Shown piece by piece: positions 12,601-22,380 of a DNA stretch of 64,000 nucleotides (position 1 is its first letter; each line of letters begins with the position of its first letter). The stretch spans positions 218,969-282,968 of the forward strand of contig CAJINV010000004.1 of assembly GCA_905178155.1 (NCBI GenBank), written 5' to 3'. Both the position numbers and the translations under genes were made by a program. The notes under the pieces were generated by a model. That model was not told the DNA's origin and did not search any database. It worked only from the letters and a program-made list of their open reading frames with translations. Source of the DNA: Amoebophrya sp. A120 (taxonomy: Eukaryota > Sar > Dinophyceae > Syndiniales > Amoebophryaceae).

Positions 12601-15600
12601 TCGCTTTCCTTTTCGCTTTTGAAAACTCCCAACCTTCATCCTGGCTTCTCTCGGAAGAATATGCCTGAGATGAAAACGCAAAGGCAGGCCGCTTCTTTGC
12701 TTTATTCGGAAGATCTCCCAGAGGCAGGAAAAGCGAAAAGCCCCGACGTTGCTCACAGAAGTGGCCAGCTTTGGCCACATCCGCATAAAGTTTAAAAAGC
12801 GGAGGACGCTTCTTCTTGGTTACAGAAGGTGCTACGTTTTGGCTCCTTCCCCAAGTGCAGACGTGGAAGAAGGCAAAAAACTTTGCTGTTGTTGGGAAAA
12901 GTGGCCACCTCTAGTGTCTTTTTCTTTGAAGTGCCAGATCAGGAAAAGCCCAGAACCAGAAGCACCCCGCTATACGAAAGTGGCGCGCTTCTGCTTCTTC
13001 GCCAGGGGCCAGAAGCAGAAAGAGCCGGCGCGCTCTTTTTCGTTTACAGAAGCGGCCAGCTTTGGCGCTGTCCCGGACGGCCAGACCCGTGCGAGAGCTA
13101 CAAGCCAGACTCTTTTGCTAACGCGGGGGGTGGTCAGCTCTGGCCTTTTTTGTCCAAGGGCCCGATCCTGATATCGCCAGAAGCTATCTTTTCTGGCCAC
13201 GAAGCAAAGTGATTGGCCATCTTCGAATTTTTTTTTGGGGTCAGTCAAAATCGGAGAAACCCGAAAGCGCCGCGCCTTGCTTGCCTCCTTTCTCGGTAGT
13301 TGTCAGCCTGCAGGCGGTCCGCGAAGGGATTCCTTATCTTCTGAAGCAGCGAAATGCGTTGCGCCATTATTTCTGCCGCAGTTTATTTTTCGCAAGGTAT
13401 TTTTGCGCCCCCGTTTGTTTTCAGCCTACGGAAGCTGTCTGCCTGTCGGCCTGCAGAATTCCAAGCCTACCTTGCATGCGTCAAAAGGTGGGGAACTGCC
13501 CCCCAAACCTTGCTTCTGCGGGCTTACTTTTTTGTGCGAAAAAAAAAGCGCGAACATCTACAGAAGCCCCAAACCTGGGGAGGCCCATCAAAAAAACACC
13601 GAAACAGGAGAACCCGCTATCGTTTCCGTTTGTTCCTCACTCTTGCGCCCACTTTTTCCATCGCTGATTGTCGGGCCTCTCGATTGTTTAGCTTTTGTTC
13701 CATTTTTCTGAAGATCCCCATCCTTCAGGCGGTTTGGTTGCCTCCTTTTGAAGAGCTCGCTCCATTGGTTTGTCCCTGGTGCGTGCGTACTTAGCCGTGC
13801 AGTTCTTGTTTAATTACCCCTGCGCGCATCTTCGTTCTCGAATTTGGCAGCCCCCTAGACGATTCAGATCGGCATTTGCAATGCATATGTCGGGTGTGAG
13901 GGCATAGTCTATGCGCATGGTGGCAACGCGGAAGGCCATTGCTGGATAAAGCAAAAACGTTGCTGCGAGCATGATAATGGAGCGACAGCGGGCTCGGGTA
14001 CATACAGTAAAGATTTCAAGCCTGTTCCCGCATATAGTGGCGAGTTCTACCTGAAGCGTATGGGAGTGCCAGGCTCGAAATCGGCAAGGCTTAAGTAACT
14101 TGTGCCGCATGAAGTCCGAGGCACGAAGTTCCTGTGTTGCAAGGATGACAAATGAGAGTGACAACTTTAATAGTGCTAGCACGGCAAAAGCAAAACCAAA
14201 ACAAGTCATATTTGCACAGGTAGCGTGGCAAGCAACCGGGCCGAAGTGCTCCCAAAGGTTCTTGGCGCGCGCCGCGTAGAAGATGATAGAGGCATGGGTT
14301 TTATTATGTCTCACAGAGTATTTCCTTTTCCACCGTGCCGACGCCGAGTTAATGCCTGGCGCGCCCATAGCTCGTACGTCCGTTATAATGGACGACGATT
14401 GCAAGTCCAAGGTCAAGGCTATGGCGCTCGCAGACGTTCACAACCACAAGCACAACACCCACGCGATCAAAGTAGTGGCATTTCGATTATTGCACATAAA
14501 GGTAGTCTTCTGGCTCGAGAGGGTACACTAGAGGTTGGCTCCTGTATTCATGGCAAGTTCTATTTGAGATGCTAGATTGTGGCATTGAAATCAGCGCCAA
14601 CGCTGTCTTGCACGGATGACGCCCAATCTGCTCCCCGCTTGCGCTTTGCGTGACAAATTTATCATGCAAACAGCGATCTTCAATTGCGTAGCCGTAACGT
14701 GTGTGAGCGTCATAAACACCGCATTGCGGCCGTTTTTCACGGAAGTGAAGCCGAATGCTGTCTCGCCGACTTGGAAGTCGCTATATCCTCTGTAATAACG
14801 TCGACCTCGACAACCCCGCACCAGACAGAAACGCCCCATACTTCTCATGCGTATTTGCATGACCCAAATGCAAATCGAAATCGAATGGAGTCGCGTGCGC
14901 AGGTCCATGACGCCGGGCATTTATTTCTTGATGTTGTTTACTGTCTGGGAGTATGTGGCGCTCGGATCAGGACAGGGAACTCGATTTGTAGTGCGGCTGC
15001 ACCAGGCAGCTCCAGCTAAGCACGAGGACCTTTGGTCGCACGAGAACTTCTTCTGCTTTTGTAGCAAATTTCCTCTTTCGGCTATGGGTTCCTGGAGATG
15101 TCTTTACTCAGGATAGGAAATTGGGACAGGTTTCCAAGGACACTGGCTCTGGCCCCGATGGCCCCAAGGTTTCGCATAAGGTTTTGGACCCTATCCTATG
15201 TGAAAACGTCCGCATCCCATAGTGAAGATGGGGAATCAGCTAGACAAATCCACAAGCTTTGGCTGTTTTGCGTGACAAATTTGAACTCGTAGCATAGTGC
15301 TGCTTGAAGTAGTTCAGTAGCATCACAGAGCTACGCTATCATGCTGATTGGAGCATGACAAATTCGCTCCATCAAGACACGACTACAGTAGAAGGACTCT
15401 CATGGGGCTCCGCATGAGGAACAGTCTCAGCATGCTGAATTGCGTTTACAACTATAATTGGGTGTTTATGTACTGGAAGAGACCAAAATAAAGCAACTAT
15501 AATGGGGTGGGGACGTTTTTAAATGCGATAGATCCCAAAAATCCCTCAACGACAATTACAGTGGAGTACGACCCAGTAGCTTATTAAATGCAAAAATATC

Positions 15601-18600
15601 TCGGTCTGGAAATAACTGTAGCGCTTGTCTTCATGCGCATTTTTTTGCATGTTGACCCACGATGTTTGTCATGTGCGCCCCAGCATTACAGGGTTTGAGA
15701 GATCTCCCCTCCGCGTAGCAAAAAGTGGAGTCACCTCGTCTTTTTGCTCATGCAGTACAAACTTTCACTTTCTTGAGAATCCAAAGACAGCGTAAGTAAA
15801 ACGCTATGGCGTTCTCGACTGTTACATTCTCAACTGTTGCACGAATTTGCAATGCAAGAGTAGAAAAGTCAAAGGGGGGAGGCTGCACATTTAGCATTAC
15901 AAATTTCGCACAGATTTAGTTGCTGTTGAGCCCTTCGCAAATTTGTCATGCGAAGCAGCATGTTGATCGTGTGGATGATGGCAGTGCTTTTGCATGACAA
16001 ATTCATGTAACAGTTGAGAGTGTAACGGTTGAGAACCCCATAACGTTTGCAGCCTTCCAGATTCAGGCGTCGGATTTGCAGTGGATAGGTCGCTTCTTAC
16101 TGAAGAAATGCAATCCAGTATCGCTAGAAAAAGCGGCTTCATCACTGTGAGCTTGTGATGCAGACAACGAAGCACCAAAAAAATGGTTGTCTTCCTACAC
16201 CTGCAAGACATTGGATTTGCATAGCGTCTTTTATTCCCTTGGGAAGTGCGCATGGCAAATTTTCCGTGTCATGTGTAACAAACAGGTGAAGATGCAGGTC
16301 TTGCAAAATCACCACAGTGAAGCAGTTTTTTCGTGGGATATCCAGCCCGCAGGAGCAGCAGTGCAAGAATATTGAAGAAGAAAACATCCCAATTGTAAGT
16401 AAGTTTTTTCGAAAAACAGTACTGCAACAAATCTGATCCGTAGAAGGACGGCAAGAGTAATTATGCGCAGGTAGTACGCGACTGCGAACGCATGAAGCTA
16501 GGCTATGACGCAATTTTTTTGGTATCATGCTGGTAACTGATTATTTTATTTTTTTTTTTTGCGTCTGCAACTTCTTACTCAAAGTGTTTTTTTCATCCTG
16601 GATACAGAAGTTGCGCGGAGTCGGTCCGTGGTATCTATGAAGTGCCAATATGCCTCGGTCGGGAAGTTTGAATTTTAATTTTTGGAGTTGCTCCCGATAC
16701 TCGCACGACTGCATAGTAGTCCCTAATACGGCAGCATAACAGTGTCAGAAGGAGAAGTTCTTCCGGCGCCTTGTTGTTGTTTGTTGCAGATTCATTCTTA
16801 GAAGTAGAACGCAGATCAAACTCTTTTCCAGAACGAAAAAAAACTGGCGACTCGTATCCATGCGTCACAGATCTTGTTGTCCGCGGAATCATGCATGACG
16901 AACTGCTCATACCCAGACATATTTGCAATGCATAGCTCAGAGAGAATGACGACGGGTGGAGATTGTTCGGCCGGATAACATATCAGATGCAAATGTGTCT
17001 GCGTCTGGAGAGTTGGCACGCAAGTCTGAAAGCCAGCAGCCCAAGCGCTTCGCATCAACAGCCAAGCTGCATGAGGAGTTTTTGATGTCACGCTTCTGTG
17101 CTACGCGTAGCTCATGAAAACTAGCGCCGGTATCCCATGACAAACAGGCGGAGCCATTCGCTCGCTACTTAGGATGACAGAACTCAGAGTCAACATGCCA
17201 GACAATATCAATAACGACGTTGAATCTCTAAGTGACTCCTGAGGCGCACCAGTCGGGTGTACATGGCAAATGTACTTATCAACCAATCATCCAGATCCGG
17301 ACTTGGACATATTGGCGTCTGATATGTTCCCTATTAAGGACGAATACACCGCGGGATGGACGTATGGAGGTGTCAGGTTCGAAATCGATAGAGCTGAAGT
17401 TATGGTGTTTCCTAATGCATACACTTGGCGTCCGTTGGGTTCTTACCAGGCTCTAGGCGGCGCATCGAGATCCGGCAAAAAAGGCAGTTTTTCCAAGCAC
17501 CGGGACCCGCCAAATGTGGGCAGCATCCATGGGCCGACAAAAAGAGCTGCTTTCTTCGCCACTCTTTGCAGCTCAATATCTACCCCTCTACAGGCTACTT
17601 ACAGTTTATGGATGTGTCAGGATCGAAATCGACAAAATCGAAAAACTTGCGATGCGTAAAATGTAGGGCGCTGGGGGCCTTTTTTGCGGAGCAGGCAAAT
17701 GAGACCGATCGTAAGCCTGCTAAGGGGTATGCAATGTGTTGCCAGAGTAGCATGACCGGCGCAGTCTTCTTTGCCCAAACAGCATGACGCATTGGATTTG
17801 GGTGCTCCCGAAATTTGTCACGTGCCACTTACAAACTGAGGCCCCAACTGGTATCGATTTTATGCATCGCAAATTTTTCGACTTTGTCAGTTTCGGTTCT
17901 GACACTTCCATACAATGAATTGGCGCACTTGCCTGCTGTCCGATCATGCAGATACTTTGTGCCTTGTCGCGTCGCTTGCACTTATTTATGCATTACAGAT
18001 TATTTCCCCTATGTCGATTTCAAGCCTGGCGCTGGCGCTCGCATAGAACCCAGGGCAACTTTCTGAGCACCTTCGAAGGTTGCTTCGAGATGTGCTTGGC
18101 CATGAAGAATTGCGTCGCCTTCATTCTTATGCGTCACAGATATGTCTGGGTCAGGGAAAATGACTGGTATATGGAAATTCTGGAGCACAGAAGTCAAGCT
18201 CAAGTGTTTGCGTTGCATAAGCGTCAATGGGGGGCTTGATGCATGAGCGCCAACGGTCGGCCTGATACAACAAATATTTGTGCTGCATGGGCGTCACTAT
18301 TTATGGACGTTGGCTTTTACCCGGTCCGAGTTGGCAATAGATGCGCCGTCGATCCACATGATGGTGATGGCGAGCGCCAAAAGCTCCCCACTTTCCGCTA
18401 CACAAACAGCGCGCTTTGTGTCCGGGATAGGCATCAAGAGAACTACGCAAGACCCCTAATGCTTTTGAGGAAAGAGTTGCAAGCCACGTGTGCGGTTCAA
18501 AAGATGCAATACAAAGCCGCACAGTCCTCCCGACCGAGACACATTTGCATTTGATCACTCGCACTGCGCGTCAGGCCTTTGACAAATGGAAGACGATGGC

Positions 18601-18682
18601 AAACGGGGGTGGCTATTCAATTGAGATACCGGGTGGCGCCCTCCCAACATTGAGCCGCAGGCTTTTCGATGCTGGATTTTGA
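3664..18682 (+). CDS. Gene 1: split gene for a PAN/Apple-like protein
   Basis: Proposed exons: 3664-3898, 12304-12346, 13893-14058, 14375 to about 14480, about 15004-15191, 15536-15581, 16093 to about 16155, 16940-16980, 17330-17362, 18051-18127 and 18562-18682 (stop TGA 18680-18682). Joining the first three removes a C element (with a retroelement inside) and an A element, and gives one PAN/Apple-type module: LTFEECVHACLW, then VGCEGIVYAHGG, then GHCWIKQ. The exon at 18051 holds a second module core, EGCFEMCLAMKNCVAFI. PAN domains are extracellular disulphide-bonded modules that bind protein or carbohydrate, so secretion or surface display is likely. The stretches 14481-15003 and 16156-16939 are unresolved. 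The start codon is not certain. Confidence 0.6.
5322..5345. other. Perfect 9-bp hairpin upstream of the recombinase ORF
   Basis: CTCCTCCCC (5322-5330) and GGGGAGGAG (5337-5345) flank a 6-base loop. Further C-run/G-run hairpins with CAGCGGGGG loops lie at about 5445-5460 and 5490-5505. They may belong to the leader or terminal region of the retroelement, where structured RNA would matter for reverse transcription. No function is shown. Confidence 0.5.
5975..6877 (+). CDS. Tyrosine recombinase of the DIRS-like element
   Basis: The 300-residue protein is read from the ATG at 5975; a GTG 45 bases upstream is in frame but less likely. The tyrosine recombinase active-site pattern can be placed: Arg142 in ALGIRGDTLTAI (box A), Lys172/Lys174 in RKDKTS, His226-x-x-Arg229 in SGHGPRRTC (box B), Trp262, and Tyr274 in SFFEYSDDF as the likely nucleophile. 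Four cysteines at 185, 187, 195 and 198 (CPVC) could bind zinc, a feature I recall from some DIRS and Crypton recombinases. The expected role is integrating the circular DNA copy of the element. The spacing from Trp to Tyr (12) is a little long, so the exact Tyr is less certain than the Arg and His. Confidence 0.75.
   Translation: MARGRPHTYSFRGPAPSVFGTRSPQSSHARAWQAFKVQKGLEQAREVGIADFRQFAAFLLAQGFTSAAGYLSSAVTLEGEAGRIKNILFPRQLLGLQRAIGRYLKSQNLQPKKATPIFLASLGRMTQREKEILVVASALGIRGDTLTAISRSQVFLRRQGGVTRSAALMVRKDKTSQLRRMEVLCMCKKSRVNVCPVCSVENWATLFPISKCEFMSACRLAETSGHGPRRTCAITSRLAWNRKKAAKARQKLVAVVSNRQGWSLQARSLSFFEYSDDFARFSDQEQQLLCCWSPEEDDLE
6878..7363. other. Spacer between recombinase and gag-like ORFs
   Basis: 486 bases with no frame of note. 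It has a C-run (about 7215-7225) shortly before the gag-like ORF. It may carry the leader or promoter of the next ORF, but nothing specific is recognised. Confidence 0.4.
7364..8506 (+). CDS. Gag-like protein with CCCH zinc finger
   Basis: 380 residues from the ATG at 7364. The first 55 or so residues are Lys/Ala/Pro repeats of histone H1 type (AKAKAKHPAKAKAPAK), suited to nucleic-acid binding. An acidic patch (EVEEDE) and a KKRK basic cluster that could be a nuclear localisation signal follow. The middle, about 120-260, has no recognised motif and may be the assembly domain. At the C-terminus lies a single C-x7-C-x5-C-x3-H zinc finger (342-360, CHDFLRGRC...CRFPH). Usual retroelement gags use CCHC knuckles, so a CCCH finger is a variant. 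Its place between recombinase and RT makes a nucleocapsid-like role likely. Confidence 0.65.
   Translation: MPAKAKAKAKHPAKAKAPAKPKGKAPPHKAKAVKAVAKPFAKVKAPPMAAPEVEEDEICAALLAEEEGEAGPARKGPPPVKKRKAVQDFSDSEVEAFGISRSELLAHQREPSPLDSLSSVDVPAESLARAVLDYNGVRSLHICSSVEIKALKGIKALNASERAEVKMILSSAPKHRTAQTTRFGIFFADHFTEQAYGVRAKIDARLPLEDLASYYKAEKGSPTTNVMLIRNTHKVLRNSDLVSEAEFHDLTALGESRRLDPAQYRDILNGEVRGGTQGFGARVVGQIRSLQIPAPPKQLAPRPPGPGPAPPGRASSSGIPKVWDPVRGEEILATTSNVGIVCHDFLRGRCNRGSSCRFPHVLRSPFVIKDLRGDAQAPPK
8507..9345. other. Spacer between gag-like and RT ORFs
   Basis: 839 bases without a credible ORF. Most retroelements overlap or closely space these genes. The gap may hold a promoter, an internal ribosome entry or a spliced segment, but the sequence does not show which. 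Confidence 0.4.
9346..11676 (+). CDS. Reverse transcriptase-RNase H of the DIRS-like element
   Basis: 776 residues from the ATG at 9346. The reverse transcriptase shows motif A at Asp359 (VIDIANAYKNV) and the catalytic box YIDD at 430-433 (ALIIYIDDMTG), followed by the thumb-side VLGLDFDV. RNase H follows with its acidic residues visible: Asp595 (CYSDASW), Glu643 (NVLESF), Asp668 (FFLDNTTAV) and Asp717 (ENVADATTRD). This RT-RNase H layout with the VADATTR ending is typical of DIRS-like elements. The first 200 or so residues are unassigned. No protease and no DDE integrase are present, in agreement with the separate tyrosine recombinase. Confidence 0.88.
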   Translation: MESSPADKVSAFLSRVQRDRDRFLPGLSQDRSHPAFSGRRLISRHNEQCLREGHSSSFGDFSDRILAGVYWLACARADPATVSRSEQVLAGGWKDTRPIRSKFNFGVIEKIGRESAFSGFSHVWRVLASGGESVGPTAAQDFWPSKLMKASEGGRLPPAPTTGSGSGDLAASVEGAENISRLRQRSSSWMPGEDVKHCWDTTIQETEDGWLQGPFTLDEAWEKGARILLTRFAHHEADKIRLCDNGVPLNVCSDISSSMPIPSVHHALALASSSAILLEEGGPPRVDFWRDLRVFDQGGNRADPLACEEYDFDPFPDARPSDPGWREVAWAALDHIPNFDAAEDGADPEGAGLCQWVIDIANAYKNVSISKAGSATNWIGVFDPKAKAYKAFRGLTLLFGNIHSVTEWLIVGQFLAFCVRWLFCVALIIYIDDMTGTAPRRVRRLLMRAIVYMLEVLGFPWKPKKVKWGRTALRVLGLDFDVSQSPPTMQLSEVKRATLRAALVEVLGAGELSPARASTLSGKFLFPFSLLVGRRLNGLLKPVFRRGGLFHSRATCLPLGSGCAASLRFMAACLPVLPPISFLRVGLPVEVCYSDASWKRGRGILGGVRLLQEGAFQAFRHPVSRADNFPSASWGSFPINVLESFTPVILLMLWGPTLSHKRVVFFLDNTTAVGVLRSRSGERAHLSVVAALFWSLCARFAIVPYFEWLPSGENVADATTRDALWAQFCRVARVQLHSCVALGDEIQRFLTTVATPLEDPCELLDSIPAEELLAQV
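12347..13887 (+). mobile_element. Introner family A with 1.2-kb internal expansion
   Basis: The left end (TATGGAGTGCAAATGTGTCT) and right end (GATCGGCATTTGCAATGCATA) are family A termini. Flanking 5-mers are identical (TGTCG, 12342-12346 and 13888-13892). Its 1541 bp are mostly non-family DNA with repeated GTGGCCAGCTTTGGC-like words (about 12760-13090). Removal joins TTAV to GCEG in frame inside the PAN module of gene 1. Confidence 0.75.
14059..14369 (+). mobile_element. Introner family B
   Basis: Begins TATGGGAGTGCCAGG with CGAAATCGGCAAGG and ends GCCTGGCGCGCCCATA. Flanks AAGCG / GCTCG are only partly alike. Excision joins EFYLK to RTSVIMDDD in frame in gene 1 (AAG CG + T). Confidence 0.75.
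15192..15530 (+). mobile_element. Introner family C
   Basis: Starts TATCCTATGTGAAAACGTCC and ends GGGGACGTTTTTAAA...GATA. Flanks are GACCC / GATCC (4 of 5). The interior matches the copies at 26011 and 28882, including CAAATCCACAAGCTTTGGC. Excision joins KVLDP to KNPSTT in frame. Confidence 0.85.
15582..16087 (+). mobile_element. Introner family A with nested family E
   Basis: The left end carries TGCAAAAATATCTCGGTCTG. The right end (about 16052-16087) reads CTTCCAGATTCAGGCGTCGG and closes with GGATA. A family E element is nested inside. The 5-base flanks differ (TAGCT / GGTCG). Excision joins EYDPVA to LLTEEMQ in frame. Confidence 0.55.
15806..16042 (+). mobile_element. Introner family E nested in family A
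   Basis: The terminal inverted repeat carries a doubled motif: TTCTCGACTGTTACATTCTC then AACTGTT on the left, and the inverted form ending GGTTGAGAACCCCATA on the right. Flanks are ACGCT / ACGTT (4 of 5). It lies wholly inside the A element. Confidence 0.65.
16156..16939 (+). other. Unresolved part of gene 1
   Basis: Between the exons at 16093 and 16940. A family A right end is visible at about 16904-16934 (CCCAGACATATTTGCAATGC, then ATA), so at least one more introner is present. Its left border and any exon inside could not be fixed. Confidence 0.4.
16981..17324 (+). mobile_element. Introner family A
   Basis: Starts TATCAGATGCAAATGTGTCT and ends in GCGTCTGATA; the palindromic match extends outward (AACATATC / GATATGTT), so the 5-base flanks are uncertain. 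Excision under either border choice leaves WRLFGRI and IKDEYTAGW in one frame. Confidence 0.75.
17363..18045 (+). mobile_element. Introner family B split by a second family B copy
   Basis: Outer copy: left end TATGGAGGTGTCAGG at 17363, right end at about 17990-18045 (TATGTCGATTTCAAGCCTGG ... GCATA). Its interior is in inverse orientation to the inner copy. Flanks are GGACG / GAACC (3 of 5). Excision joins EYTAGWT to QGNFLSTFEGC in frame. GT-AG ends are also possible here (GTATGG / GCATAG) and also keep the frame. Confidence 0.75.
17607..17912 (+). mobile_element. Introner family B nested in family B
   Basis: 306 bp with clear TIRs: TATGGATGTGTCAGG with CGAAATCGACAAAATCGAAA on the left, and TTTTTCGACTTTGTCAG...CACTTCCATA on the right. 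Flanks are CAGTT / CAATG (3 of 5). It interrupts the outer B copy. Confidence 0.8.
18128..18556 (+). mobile_element. Introner family A
   Basis: Left end TATGCG...AGATATGTCTGGGTC; right end CCGAGACACATTTGCATTTG, with the last bases changed to ATCA. Flanks are ATTCT / ACTCG (3 of 5). Excision joins NCVAFIL to TARQAFDKW in frame, leading to the stop of gene 1. Confidence 0.7.
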
Positions 18683-21600
18683 TTGTTATCGATGCGCACG
18701 ACTTCTACTACCCATTCATTTTTTTGATCTGTTACGCCAGAAATAAAAAGACGCGGACTGTCGTCGTGAAGCAGGAGCGAAGCGCCTGCCCTGTTCAGTA
18801 TGACAGGGGGAGCGGGAGGCACTCCTGCTCCGCGCAAAGTAGCATGACAAAGCGTGCACAAGTCGCGCGCCACGACGTCTAGGAGGTAATTGCAGAAGCG
18901 GAGCTCTGCGACTAAACGTGCCCAAACAACGCCCCTGCGTAAATTTGCCCAAAGTTGCCTTTGTAATCGCGTCTACACTTCTGGGCGCGGGGGCGGGAGC
19001 TGGGCAATGGCCGAGAAGCGTCGCGGTGATTACTTGCACGCCGGCGAAGAGGTGGCACTTGTATCTATACTGCGCAACTTTTCCGCAGTAGCTGCGCGGC
19101 CCTGCCTTTCTGCTACACACCCGGAGGGTATGTTCGGGGGCCTGCGATGCACAACGGCGGCGCGCGGGCACAACCGAGGCTGACCGGCGCTGGCGCATTT
19201 GGTCTCCCCGTCTAGCGCTTGGGGGCTGAGGATCGGCGACAGCCACCTACTGCAGACGGTCGGCTGGTCCTGGGGGGTGCCAGGAGGAAGCCCGGGGCTC
19301 TGTTGGCCCGGGAGATTTTCCAGTAGTTCGCTGTGGGGGGGGGCCGAGCGCGGGCGGCCGGCGTGCGTGCGTCGTAGGTCGCATTCCTTTGCCACGCCGA
19401 GGGTGTATTTCCCCACTTTTGCCGCTGCCCGCATGTTTGCACTGCACCCCCCCGGTCGGTTTTTCTGTGGTTTTTCCCGGTGGCGCCCTTCGTCATCTTA
19501 TGTTTTTTCTGGGTGACAGCGTCATCATGCGCGGGGTTGCGCTCTGTGACGTGACGCAGCCCCCCCCCCCGTGCGCCCGGTGGTAATGCCGCACGCGCGG
19601 CGCCCTTGCGCACTCGCTGCGCAGCCCCCTTCCACCATCCGCCCTGAGCCGGCGCTTGGCCGGGTGGGCGGGGGGGCAGCCTGGGACCACCAGCTAGCAG
19701 ACCAGCCGGGCAACTACCATTGGCCAGCGGCCTTTGGGGCCTTGCTCCCTCCCATGGCCGCACGCCCCAGCCAGCTCGTTTTCCCCTCCCATCGGCCTTA
19801 CGAGCATACCCCGCGCCGGCTGCCCGCGCCGCAGCTTGTATGCCACACGGACACGACGCTAGTGGCAGTGCCTAAGTGCAACTCGTCCGTCCCTCCGCCC
19901 TGCGCATTGAAATCGCATTGGCCCGCCGGCGCATTGGGTTTTGGCTGAAGTCCACCGGGCCGGCACGCCAGCCATTTGTCCACCAGGCAAGCGGCCCCCA
20001 GTTTATTTGATCGGAGACCCTAATGTGTAGGCCCGGGCCGACATCGCCTGCCTTCGCTTCCCGCGGCAATTTTTTTAAACAGGAGAGCGCGACACCGCTC
20101 TTCGTCGTAATCTAGCACCATAAATCTCTCGTGGGCCGCGCACATCGTTCGGGGCCCATGGCTCTCTTTGAACACAGAGGGCTGCTTTCTTGTATATGTG
20201 TACACAAATCCAGCAGCAGCACCATTGCAATATGATGTGGAGAGATCGCCACTTTTGGTTACGATAGTGGTGTCGAACTTGGGAGCACCGCGGTCGATTG
20301 TGAGGAAGACGACGCAAACGCATGCCTGGCAGCGAGGAGAGGCAATAGCGGTCGGTGTATCGCAGGAATTGACCCGGACGACACGAATGACCCGCCCAGC
20401 AAGTGCCTTAGCCCCGGGCCTTTTGCGTCTGTGCGAAAGTGCCAGTTCTATGCTTCCCTTGAAAGGGATAACCCGAGTAGTCCTCTCAAGTGGTTTACGC
20501 ATCTCAAATCTGTCTGGGTCCTCCAGGAGGTCCCCTGCTGGAAGGCTGTGGTGTGTGATATATGAAAGGAAAAGTCGCGCATTCGGTTGCATCGCTAGCG
20601 GAAAATCTGAGATCTCTCAGGTTACGGGGCGGGGCCGTCTGCGTCTCAGAATAACGATAGCGCGTGCGCCTCGCTCGCCCAGGATACAGCCACGACCTGC
20701 GCGCCGCAACATATTTTGGACGAGCCGGACAAAGCGCCGCTGCGTTCTAAGCAGCTAGGCTACAGAGATAGACTGCCCGCCGCACTCAGCGAAGGAACGA
20801 AGATCGAAACCGGAGGCACTTCTACGCTGCGCAATGGGGTGGGTAGACGGAGGCAGGCAGCTGCGCTACAGCGGCCCGCAGTCACGCTCCGCAAGTGCCC
20901 GGCCATAACTAGTGGGCCCAATCATTTCCATCGTGACCGTAGATGGGGCTTCTATGAAAGAACAACAAGACACAAGTGGATGTGGAGCTCTTCGGATTTT
21001 GCGAAAGCGGTGCAGCCGGGTAGTGCAAGGCTTGCAAATGCAGTGCAAAACCAGCAAGGCCTACCCAAAATATGAAGTATTTGCAGCAAGCGTGCGCGTT
21101 TTTGGCTTCAGTTTGCAGCTGTCGCAGTACACGGGTGCAGGTGCTCTGAACTTCGCCGCGTTCGCGAAGTCGGAAAAGTTGTTGCTCTTGTGCTGTTAGT
21201 TTTGTCGGTCCGATCGCAGGGGCTTCTGGCCTGGAACGGCAAGAGGCAGGCCTCGCGCCCTGGGTCTTTTGTGGCGCGAGGGTGCGGAAGCCGTGCGTGT
21301 GTGGCCCTGCCAATCTGGGGCTGCCCCCCCCGGCAAGCTTCGCGGCCGTCTGCGAACTGCCGCCCATTGTTGCGGGTCAGACAGACGGCTGGGAACCTGC
21401 GAAGGAACAAACTTTGGCAGCCGCCTCAGCAGTTGGCGAAGCTTTCAGGGGCCGACAGCTTTAGCAGACGGACTAACTTCGGGGGGGGGTCGGTTGGCGC
21501 CCTTGCTCATGGTGCATTTTGGAACGCATGGCGCCTGCGCCCCGGCGTTTTTAATAAGCCGCCCCGGGGCGACCGCGACGCCGGACGTCTGGCTTCCCCC

Positions 21601-22342
21601 GGCCCGCGCTTGCGGTCGTACCGGCCCCCCTTGCCTGTAGCAGAAGGCCTCGCGCCGCCAGGTTCCGGAACCTATCCTCAGCAAGGGGGGCGGAATGAAA
21701 TTCACGGATCCCCTAAGGATTGAGGAGCGCGCGACAACCTTGTTGCCGTGCATAGCCGCAGCGCGGGCCTTAGAAAAAGTCTTGCCGGGGCTGCAAGCGT
21801 GCGACGCTCGCGCGCCCCTCGATCCAATTCCGCGAAACTCCGGGCCGCGCAGCAAGGGAGGGGCCCGCCGCTGGCCAGATTGATTTCGCGAAATGCATCG
21901 TCAAAAGCGAAATGGGCGGCCCATTGATATTCTGCATCTGTGAAAATGTCGACGGCTATCGGCGCTGCAGCAAAAGTTCGCCTGGGTCCAGGTCTTGCGC
22001 AGGAAATCTGTGAAGACGTTGGTTGCAAAATGGCAAGCAAAAACGAAACAGAACGTAGCCCGTCGCGGCAGCTCGGCCAGGTGGCACCCACAAGGAGCGG
22101 CGACTACAATTTGAGCGCATTTGTCTTGTTGCGTAGAGGAAGATTAAGAAGCTCACATAAATGAGAGCGCGTGTAGTTGCGTCATATGTTATAAGTAGAC
22201 GCATCCAAAGAATAGACCTCGACATATTTATGTAGTCCCGCAGGACCACGCCTCCGCTTGAGGAGAGCTGCGGGATCATTCCGTGGGTGTGGCGCGAACT
22301 GCGTGCTACATACAGACGCTGACTACACTGACTGCAGTGCCC
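18683..22342. other. Intergenic or intronic stretch, partly GC-rich; no gene supported
   Basis: The GC-rich core (about 18.9-20.0 and 21.2-21.9 kb) has many overlapping frames on both strands and a C12 run near 19560. A minus-strand frame at 20592-20020 (190 residues, with CQACVCVVFLTIDRG and ERFMVLDYDEERC) has fairly protein-like composition but no domain and no introner borders. I do not call it. The left partner of the A end at 22375 probably lies in this stretch but was not found. Confidence 0.4.
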
Positions 22343-22375
22343 ATCCAGACAACCCCGACACGTTTGAGGTTGATA
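22343..22375 (+). mobile_element. Introner family A, right end only
   Basis: CATCCAGACAACCCCGACAC followed by GTTTGAGGTTGATA is the family A right end. The coding exon of gene 2 opens just after it. Confidence 0.55.
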
Positions 22376-22380
22376 TGGTC

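Noticed and set aside
20020-20592. Minus-strand frame of 190 residues
   Set aside because: The text is fairly protein-like but there is no domain, no introner borders and a competing + strand frame of equal length. Not enough to call.
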